From Pseudoalteromonas luteoviolacea DSM 6061 (GTDB lineage: Bacteria; Pseudomonadota; Gammaproteobacteria; Enterobacterales; Alteromonadaceae), in the NCBI RefSeq assembly GCF_001625655.1, contig NZ_AUYB01000104.1, forward strand, positions 62,001 to 126,000: a stretch of DNA of 64,000 nt, written 5' to 3'. Position 1 is the stretch's first letter; the number at the start of each line of letters is the position of its first letter. Of this stretch, positions 58,418 to 64,000 are shown piece by piece. A program made the position numbers and the translations under genes. Below the pieces are notes generated by a model that was given only the letters and a program-made list of their open reading frames with translations, did not search any database and was not told where the DNA came from.

Positions 58418-61400
58418 TTAAGCCTGTTTATTTCGTGTATTTAAATGATCGATAAACATCTCAACAGGCAGAGGTTTGCTGTAAAAATAACCCTGTCCAA
58501 AGTCACACCCAGCCTGTTTGAGTAACTCGTGTTGTGTCGCTGTCTCGATGCCTTCAGCAATAACTTTCAAGCCCAGTTGATGTGCCATTAAAATCATTGT
58601 TTCGCAAAGTACTAGGTCTTCTTCATTGTGTTCAATGCCATCGACAAAGCGTTTGTCAATTTTGATAAATTCGGTATCCATTTGCTTTAAGTATGCTAAT
58701 GATGAATAACCTGTTCCAAAGTCATCTAGCGCGATGGCAAAGCCTTGTTGAATGAGCTTTGTAAGCCTTTTTTGGCTGCGCCCTTCTCCTTGCATCATAA
58801 GCCCTTCTGTGATTTCCAGTACGAGCATATCGGGCGTTAGCTGGTGCTTAGCGAGTTGACCTTGCCAAGCCAGTAATGTGGTATGTTTCGCGCTAAATTG
58901 CACAGGAGATACATTGATACTCAATTGCAGTTTATTTTTAAAATGCTGGGTTTGCTTGAGTACATCGACCGCTTGAGTGAATGCAATTTCTCCGAGTTGG
59001 TGGATCAATTGGGTCTCTTCGGCCAACGGTATAAACTCAGCAGGGCTGACGATGCCTTTTGTTGGGTGCTGCCAACGGATCAGTGCTTCTGCTTTGGTGA
59101 TCTCCATAGTTTGCATTGTCACAATGGGCTGGAAGTACATGACAAATTGATTTGCACATAGCGCTTGGCGCATATCTTTGAGTAATAATATACGTTGTTC
59201 TGCTTGTTCTCGTAAATCAGAGCTAAACAGTGCGAACCCGTTTCGACCAAGTTGCTTGGCTTTGTACATGGCTTGATCTGCCGCTTTTAACAATTGCTCT
59301 GTGTTTTTACCATCATGGGGAGCTAATGCCACGCCAATACTAGCTGCCACATAGCAAGTTTCATCTGCAAGCGTAAACGGCGCTTTAATTACGGATAGAA
59401 CTTTCTCTGCCAGTTCGATCGCTTGAGTTTGATCTGTACAGTGATCATAAACGAGTACAAACTCATCACCACCAATCCGGGTCAGGCGAGCAACGGATTC
59501 TGTGGCCTTCTTTAACCTTTGTGCAATTTGCGCAAGTAAAAGGTCGCCGTAATAGTGGCCTAAAGTGTCATTGATATCCTTGAAATGATCTATGTCCAAG
59601 AGCAGCACAGCAAAGTTATGATTTGTTAGCCCAAATAATGTATTGAGCTGTTTTTTCAAACTTGTCCTATTTGGTAAATCCGTCAGTTCATCAAAATGGC
59701 TTTGACGCCACAATTGTTCATCTTTGCGCTTCTTATCGGTAATATCTGCAAAAATACCCACTCGGCGATAGGCTTCACCATGCTCATCGTATACTGTATC
59801 GATAGTGAGCCACTCAGTGTATAGCTCGCCATTTTTACGCTTATTAATGATCTCGCCCTGCCATTTACCAGTAGACAGCAAAGAGCGCCAAAGTTGTTCG
59901 TAAAAACTTGGGTCGTATTTACCAGAACTCAATATTGAGGTGGTTTTACCAATCACTTCATGTTGTGCATAGCCAGTTACTTTAGTGAAAGCAGGGTTAG
60001 TGTCTAGGATATAACCCTGTGCATCAGTGATCACCATGCATTCACTACTATTATTGTATGTCAATGCAGCGAGGTTAAGTGCTTCTTCTTGTTGCTTTTT
60101 CTTACTTATATCTCGCATGATCAAAATGGCTTCATCGATTTGAGCAATTTTGTGAATGCGGATCTCATATACCTTGCTTTGATTCTTTTCCTTTACAGCA
60201 TATTCAAATACGGTGGTTGGTTTCTCTTGAAGCAAAACTAACGCCGCCTTAATTCGAATATTGATATGTGTTGGAAAGATATCGTTTAAAGTGCGTCTGC
60301 CTGTGACACGGAGACCATGTTGGTCCAAAATATTTGCCTGTTTGTCCAAGCGTAAAAAGTCATCCGGCAAAGCATTGATTAAGGTATTTAACTCAGCATG
60401 CTTGCGATTTAATTCTTGCTCAGTATCGATTCGAATGCCAGCCATGGTTTCAAAGTGAGCTGCTAAATCCGCCAATTCTTTGGGCATGTTCTTTTGATCT
60501 AATTTGAGTGCTTTACCGTGTGCAAGTGCGCCAATGGCTTCGCTAAAATCATGAAGCGGAAGCAGCAATGTGCTTCTAAGTTGTTGGCGCCCAAGCCATA
60601 TCAAAAAGCATACTGCCATTAAGAATGCGAGCAGTATCAATCCAAATTGTCTATTTACTTCATGTAAAGCGTCATCAAACGGAAAGTCAAAGTAAATACT
60701 AAGCTCTGACTGAGGTTGATGTAGTGGCAGGCGCAAGTAAACATGATGGTGGTTACTCTCATCTTCCAAGATAGTTGCTCGCGGAGACAGGTTAGCAGGC
60801 CAATCCTCACTTACTGCACGGCCTAGTGATTTGTCTGAATAGGGGAATTCTGCAACTATTTGTGCGAAGTGATCTGCGATCATGACTCGAGTACCGACTG
60901 GCAGCGGTAAATGAGATAAAGATTCACTCCAATTTGTAAGCTGACGCACAGCAAAGATGATCATTTGGAGTTGTTCATCTTGATAGACAGGCTGCGCAAA
61001 GTTGAGTGTTGCTGAGTGTATGCTGCGGTCTTGTTGATACTCTCCGATACTGAAATCACGTGTTCTTATAGCCTGTAAGAAATATGCGCGATCTGCGATG
61101 CTAATCGGATCTTTGAGCGGGTGAAGCGAGCAAAACACACGACCATTTGGTGTAGCTAACCCAAAGTTTGCGAACTCTTGATTGAGTAATTTTGCGTGTT
61201 GGAGCAATTGCGGGCATGGTTGTTTTGAGGTTGTTAGCAATGCTTTGTTTGCTGCAAGGTGGCCAAGCAATTGCTGTGTGTCTGCAATTTCTACACGCTG
61301 CTGAGTCGCAATCTGATTGGCATAAAATATCGCATCCTGCTCTTTGATGTGCAAAATGTCTGCGCGTTGTGCAAATAATAACGCCAGTATCAGTGTGAAA

Positions 61401-61423
61401 CCCGGTAAAGACAGTAACAGCAT
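58418..61423 (-). CDS. Membrane c-di-GMP enzyme: Cache, HAMP, PAS, PAS, GGDEF, EAL
   Basis: A 1001-residue sensor. First helix about 1-20; periplasmic Cache-like sensor about 25-255 (FSIGEYQQDRSIHSATLNFAQPVY); second helix about 260-278; HAMP-like linker; PAS domains about 345-450 and 455-575. GGDEF is intact (RIGGDEFVLVYD), as is EAL (EALIRW, DDFGTGYSSLAYLK, KIDKRFVDGI, AEGIET). It may therefore make and/or cleave c-di-GMP in response to a periplasmic ligand. Start is unclear: the frame extends upstream to 61471 without a standard start codon (see findings). No sensor ligand can be named. Confidence 0.88.
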   Translation of the reverse strand: MLLLSLPGFTLILALLFAQRADILHIKEQDAIFYANQIATQQRVEIADTQQLLGHLAANKALLTTSKQPCPQLLQHAKLLNQEFANFGLATPNGRVFCSLHPLKDPISIADRAYFLQAIRTRDFSIGEYQQDRSIHSATLNFAQPVYQDEQLQMIIFAVRQLTNWSESLSHLPLPVGTRVMIADHFAQIVAEFPYSDKSLGRAVSEDWPANLSPRATILEDESNHHHVYLRLPLHQPQSELSIYFDFPFDDALHEVNRQFGLILLAFLMAVCFLIWLGRQQLRSTLLLPLHDFSEAIGALAHGKALKLDQKNMPKELADLAAHFETMAGIRIDTEQELNRKHAELNTLINALPDDFLRLDKQANILDQHGLRVTGRRTLNDIFPTHINIRIKAALVLLQEKPTTVFEYAVKEKNQSKVYEIRIHKIAQIDEAILIMRDISKKKQQEEALNLAALTYNNSSECMVITDAQGYILDTNPAFTKVTGYAQHEVIGKTTSILSSGKYDPSFYEQLWRSLLSTGKWQGEIINKRKNGELYTEWLTIDTVYDEHGEAYRRVGIFADITDKKRKDEQLWRQSHFDELTDLPNRTSLKKQLNTLFGLTNHNFAVLLLDIDHFKDINDTLGHYYGDLLLAQIAQRLKKATESVARLTRIGGDEFVLVYDHCTDQTQAIELAEKVLSVIKAPFTLADETCYVAASIGVALAPHDGKNTEQLLKAADQAMYKAKQLGRNGFALFSSDLREQAEQRILLLKDMRQALCANQFVMYFQPIVTMQTMEITKAEALIRWQHPTKGIVSPAEFIPLAEETQLIHQLGEIAFTQAVDVLKQTQHFKNKLQLSINVSPVQFSAKHTTLLAWQGQLAKHQLTPDMLVLEITEGLMMQGEGRSQKRLTKLIQQGFAIALDDFGTGYSSLAYLKQMDTEFIKIDKRFVDGIEHNEEDLVLCETMILMAHQLGLKVIAEGIETATQHELLKQAGCDFGQGYFYSKPLPVEMFIDHLNTRNKQA

Positions 61424-61750
61424 CAACCTAGAAAAGCGTTGTTTTATTGTCGAATAAAGAATAATTAAGTCTCAATTTGTAAATACATGTACATCATAAC
61501 CGCGTGTTCACGAATCACCAAACTTCGCGTTAATTTGCATAATTGATAGTTTGATACTTGGGACTTTTTACCAAAATCTGATTAGATTTTATTCTTTATT
61601 TTTTGTTCATTTAATTTCACACAAACGCAAATTTTTTATTTATAGGTTGTGACTTTTTAAGTCTTCCCATTTTTTCCCACACATTTCAAAAACTTCTTTG
61701 AAGCCCTCATTTTTTCTGGATTTAAGGAGGTGTTAACCCCCTTATCTAGC

Positions 61751-61780
61751 TTGACAAAAAGGCTTGTCAAGCCCTAGACT
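61751..61780 (+). promoter_or_regulatory. Probable promoter of the mraZ-dcw cluster
   Basis: TTGACA (61751-61756) and TAGACT (61775-61780) are 18 bp apart. TTGACA and TGTCAA also form a short palindrome, and CTTGTCAA occurs twice 16 bp apart. The region upstream (61424-61750) is A/T-rich and I see nothing else in it. Confidence 0.6.
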
Positions 61781-61788
61781 TGTCAACT

Positions 61789-61828
61789 GTGGTAGAATGT
61801 GGGTGAAAGTGGATCAAATTGGATCAAA
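61789..61828 (+). promoter_or_regulatory. MraZ operator: four 10-bp repeats
   Basis: GTGGTAGAAT, GTGGGTGAAA, GTGGATCAAA and TTGGATCAAA follow one another without a gap, 35-74 bp before the mraZ ATG and just after the promoter. MraZ is known to bind repeated TGGGN-type boxes one helical turn apart in its own promoter region. The fourth copy is weaker at its first base. Confidence 0.75.
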
Positions 61829-61862
61829 ATGTACATTTCTCACTCGTTGAGGTGGTTTAGGT

Positions 61863-62321
61863 ATGTTCCGCGGTGCAAACCTAATTAGCTTGGACGACAA
61901 AGGGCGCTTTTCGATACCAATGAAGTATCGCCAATCACTGCTGTCTGAAGATATGGGCACTGTGATATGTACCATTGCGATCAATGAACCCTGCCTGTGG
62001 GTATATCCGCTCTCTGAGTGGCAAGATATCGAGGCACGTTTACACAAGTTGTCGAACACAAATCCACGTGTTAGGCGATGGCAACGTATGTTATTAGGAC
62101 ATGCGACAGAGTACCAATTGGACAAAAATGGTCGCATTTTGCTGGCCCCTTCTTTGCGCAATTACGCCAACCTTGGGAAAAAGCTCATGTTGGTTGGTCT
62201 TTTAAATAAGTTTGAGATCTGGGATGAAGCTCGTTGGAACGAACAGATGCGTCTCGATACAGAAATTGAGCGCAGCGGTGACGTAGAAGAGAGTTCAGAT
62301 CTTGATGGTTTTTCTTTATAG
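61863..62321 (+). CDS. mraZ: Transcriptional regulator MraZ
   Basis: A 152-residue protein with two AbrB-like swapped hairpin domains (FRGANLISLDDKGRFSIPMKY and GHATEYQLDKNGRILLAPSL, the repeated DKxGR motif). First gene of the dcw cluster; it represses its own operon. A GAGGTGG ribosome site precedes the ATG. Confidence 0.97.
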   Translation: MFRGANLISLDDKGRFSIPMKYRQSLLSEDMGTVICTIAINEPCLWVYPLSEWQDIEARLHKLSNTNPRVRRWQRMLLGHATEYQLDKNGRILLAPSLRNYANLGKKLMLVGLLNKFEIWDEARWNEQMRLDTEIERSGDVEESSDLDGFSL

Positions 62322-62343
62322 AGTACAGGTGTAGCTCACAATT

Positions 62344-63279
62344 ATGAGTTCAGAATTAGAACATATCTCAGTGTTAATGGATGAAACACTCGATGCACTA
62401 GAGATAAAGCCGGATGGCATTTATATCGATGGCACTTTTGGTCGAGGTGGTCACTCAGGACAAATTCTGAAGCGCTTGGGTGATCAAGGTCGTTTGCAGG
62501 CTATTGATCAAGATCCGCAGGCTATCCAAGCTGCACAAAAATTTGCGCAAGACGACAGATTTTCAATCGCTCACAATCGATTCTCCAATATTGCGACTGT
62601 AGCAGAAGCAGCTGGATTGACTGGTCAAGTTGACGGTATCTTACTGGATATTGGAGTTTCTTCACCCCAGCTTGATGATGCCGATCGCGGATTCAGCTTT
62701 ATGAAAGATGGCCCTTTGGATATGCGTATGAACCCTCAAGCAGGTCGCAGCGCAGCGCAGTGGTTAGCTGAGGCTGAATTAGAAGACATGGTTCATGTTA
62801 TTAAAAAGTATGGTGAAGAAAAGTTTGCTAGACGAATTGCCCATAAAATCATTGAAACGCGTGTAGAGACTGAGATCACTACGACCAAACAGCTTGCAGA
62901 TCTTATTGACGAAGCAGTGCCTGTAAAGGATAAACATAAACATCCTGCTACTAGAACGTTTCAAGCTATTCGAATTTATATCAACAGCGAGTTAGAAGAA
63001 ATTCAAACAGCTTTATCTGCAGCAATTAAAGTACTGAAACCAGGCGGTCGATTAGTGGTAATTTCATTCCACTCTCTAGAAGACCGCATTGTAAAGCAAT
63101 TTATTAAAAAGCAAAGCAAAGGCGAAGCAGTACCTCGTGGTCTTCCACTTACCGACGAACAGTTAAATAAAAACCTGACACTGAGAGCGATAGGCAAAGC
63201 AATCAAGCCAAGCAAAGCAGAGATTGATGCCAATCCTCGATCACGTAGTTCGGTTTTACGCATAGCTGAGAAGCTTTAA
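62344..63279 (+). CDS. rsmH: 16S rRNA (cytosine-1402-N4) methyltransferase RsmH
   Basis: A 311-residue SAM methyltransferase with [19 protein letters not shown] as SAM motif [21 protein letters not shown] and [14 protein letters not shown]. It methylates N4 of C1402, the same base whose 2'-O is modified by RsmI, encoded 7 kb upstream in this window. It is followed at once by ftsL. Confidence 0.98.
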   Translation: MSSELEHISVLMDETLDALEIKPDGIYIDGTFGRGGHSGQILKRLGDQGRLQAIDQDPQAIQAAQKFAQDDRFSIAHNRFSNIATVAEAAGLTGQVDGILLDIGVSSPQLDDADRGFSFMKDGPLDMRMNPQAGRSAAQWLAEAELEDMVHVIKKYGEEKFARRIAHKIIETRVETEITTTKQLADLIDEAVPVKDKHKHPATRTFQAIRIYINSELEEIQTALSAAIKVLKPGGRLVVISFHSLEDRIVKQFIKKQSKGEAVPRGLPLTDEQLNKNLTLRAIGKAIKPSKAEIDANPRSRSSVLRIAEKL

Positions 63280-63603
63280 ATGGCTAAATCAACGCAACGT
63301 CAACCTCAGCTATTTTTAGAAATTTGCCAAGTAATCTTGGCGAACAAGCTGACGTTTTTGTTGCTTGTAAGTGTGTTTATATCAGCATTGGTGGTCGTGC
63401 AGGTAACGCATTCAACTCGTCAACAGCTGATACTGCAAGATAAGTTACTGCAACAAAGAGATGAATTAGATCTTGAATGGCGTTACTTGCTCGTTGAAGA
63501 GGAGTTTTACTCTCAGCATGCGAGAATAGAAGAAATTGCTAAAGCGCAGCTGAAGATGCAGCGACCTACGAGCAAAGAAGAGCAGGTGATAGAGTTACCA
63601 TGA
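63280..63603 (+). CDS. ftsL: Cell division protein FtsL
   Basis: A 107-residue bitopic protein: N-terminal cytoplasmic part, one helix (LTFLLLVSVFISALVVVQV) and a periplasmic coiled coil (HSTRQQLILQDKLLQQRDEL). It joins FtsB and FtsQ to activate FtsWI. Its stop overlaps the ftsI start by 4 nt. Confidence 0.95.
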   Translation: MAKSTQRQPQLFLEICQVILANKLTFLLLVSVFISALVVVQVTHSTRQQLILQDKLLQQRDELDLEWRYLLVEEEFYSQHARIEEIAKAQLKMQRPTSKEEQVIELP

Positions 63604-64000
63604 AGACAAAAAGCAAGCCCTCACAAAACCTCATAGCTTGGCGCTTTATTTTAGTGTGCGTTTTGTTGGTGTCGGTATTTGTGGCTTTAATAGCCAGAGC
63701 TGCTTATTTGCAAGTTATTGAGCCGGACAAAGCACGAGCAGAAAATGCCAAACGTACGGTTCGAATGGAAAAGCTGCATGTTCAGCGAGGGATGATTTTT
63801 GATAGAAATGGCAAAGAGTTAGCAGTTAGCGTACCAGTAGTAAGTGTTTATGCTGATCCATTGGCATTAGACAAAGCGCTTAAGTCTCGAGTGTTGCGAC
63901 TGGCAAGAAAAAGCGGTGAGGATCACGTTGCATTGGCTGACAATGAAGTGTTGCTTGCTGAACGAAAGCAGGCACTTTATAAAGAACAAGCTCGTTGGCG
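63600..64000 (+). CDS. ftsI: Peptidoglycan D,D-transpeptidase FtsI (PBP3), N-terminal part
   Basis: The ATG at 63600 overlaps the ftsL stop and the frame is open to the right edge (about 133 residues). The anchor AWRFILVCVLLVSVFVALI is followed by ARAAYLQVIEPDKA and RGMIFDRNGKELAVSVPVVS, the start of the PBP dimer domain. The transpeptidase domain lies beyond the window. Septal peptidoglycan synthase. Confidence 0.97.
   Translation, partial: MKTKSKPSQNLIAWRFILVCVLLVSVFVALIARAAYLQVIEPDKARAENAKRTVRMEKLHVQRGMIFDRNGKELAVSVPVVSVYADPLALDKALKSRVLRLARKSGEDHVALADNEVLLAERKQALYKEQARW

Noticed and set aside
61789..61828. Regular short repeats considered as a small CRISPR-like or satellite array
   Set aside because: Only four 10-bp units without spacers, exactly at the mraZ promoter; the MraZ operator explains them.

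Overview
This window is a core-genome segment of a marine gammaproteobacterium, most likely an Alteromonadales species close to Pseudoalteromonas. The evidence is gene order and protein character: petABC-sspAB after rplM-rpsI, the rpoN/lpt/kds and mla/murA blocks, mreBCD-maf-rng-yhdP-tldD, lpoA next to rsmI and rnpB, and the start of the dcw cell-division cluster. The genus is an inference. I see no insertion sequence, prophage, CRISPR array or tRNA gene, and no single locus that I would call a new system.

Layout. 1-9.1 kb: the 5' end of an AEC-type permease, yacL, a 2OG-Fe(II) oxygenase divergent from a hotdog thioesterase, an unknown membrane protein, uvrA with a canonical LexA box, a solute-binding-like protein, a YajR-type MFS carrier and ssb. 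9.1-14.5 kb: the most variable part. It holds a doubtful small ORF, a CsrD-like degenerate GGDEF/EAL protein, a PLP enzyme and a secreted coiled-coil/PEGA/SUMF1 protein, in the place where Vibrio carries the MSHA pilus locus. 14.6-29 kb: mreBCD, maf, rng, yhdP, a nitrilase-family amidase, tldD, darP, pmbA and mgtE. The two halves of the TldD/TldE protease sit only about 700 bp apart.

29-46 kb: a minus-strand run npr-rapZ-ptsN-hpf-rpoN-lptBAC-kdsCD-yrbG (nitrogen PTS, sigma-54, LPS export, Kdo synthesis), then the divergent mlaFEDCB-ibaG-murA run (outer-membrane lipid asymmetry, peptidoglycan precursor), then degS, degQ and zapG on the minus strand and zapE on the plus strand. 46-53 kb: rplM-rpsI with a structured leader, petABC (cytochrome bc1), sspAB, and the minus-strand dolP-diaA-yraN group. 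53-64 kb: lpoA divergent from rsmI, RNase P RNA, a lipoprotein alkaline phosphatase with a possible PhoB box, a large Cache/PAS/GGDEF/EAL protein, and mraZ-rsmH-ftsL-ftsI, which runs off the right edge behind four 10-bp repeats that look like the MraZ operator.

The common theme is envelope building: LPS transport (lpt), phospholipid traffic (mla, yhdP, dolP), peptidoglycan synthesis and shape (mre, murA, lpoA, ftsI) and periplasmic quality control (degS, degQ). The points most worth a second look are the MSHA-free csrD-mreB interval with its PEGA/SUMF1 protein, the HxE oxygenase, the repeated GGFAPQQ motif in SSB, the structured leaders before mgtE, rplM and petA, and the start site of the GGDEF/EAL protein. 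Many start codons were moved from the longest ORF to an internal codon with a good ribosome binding site; each entry says so.
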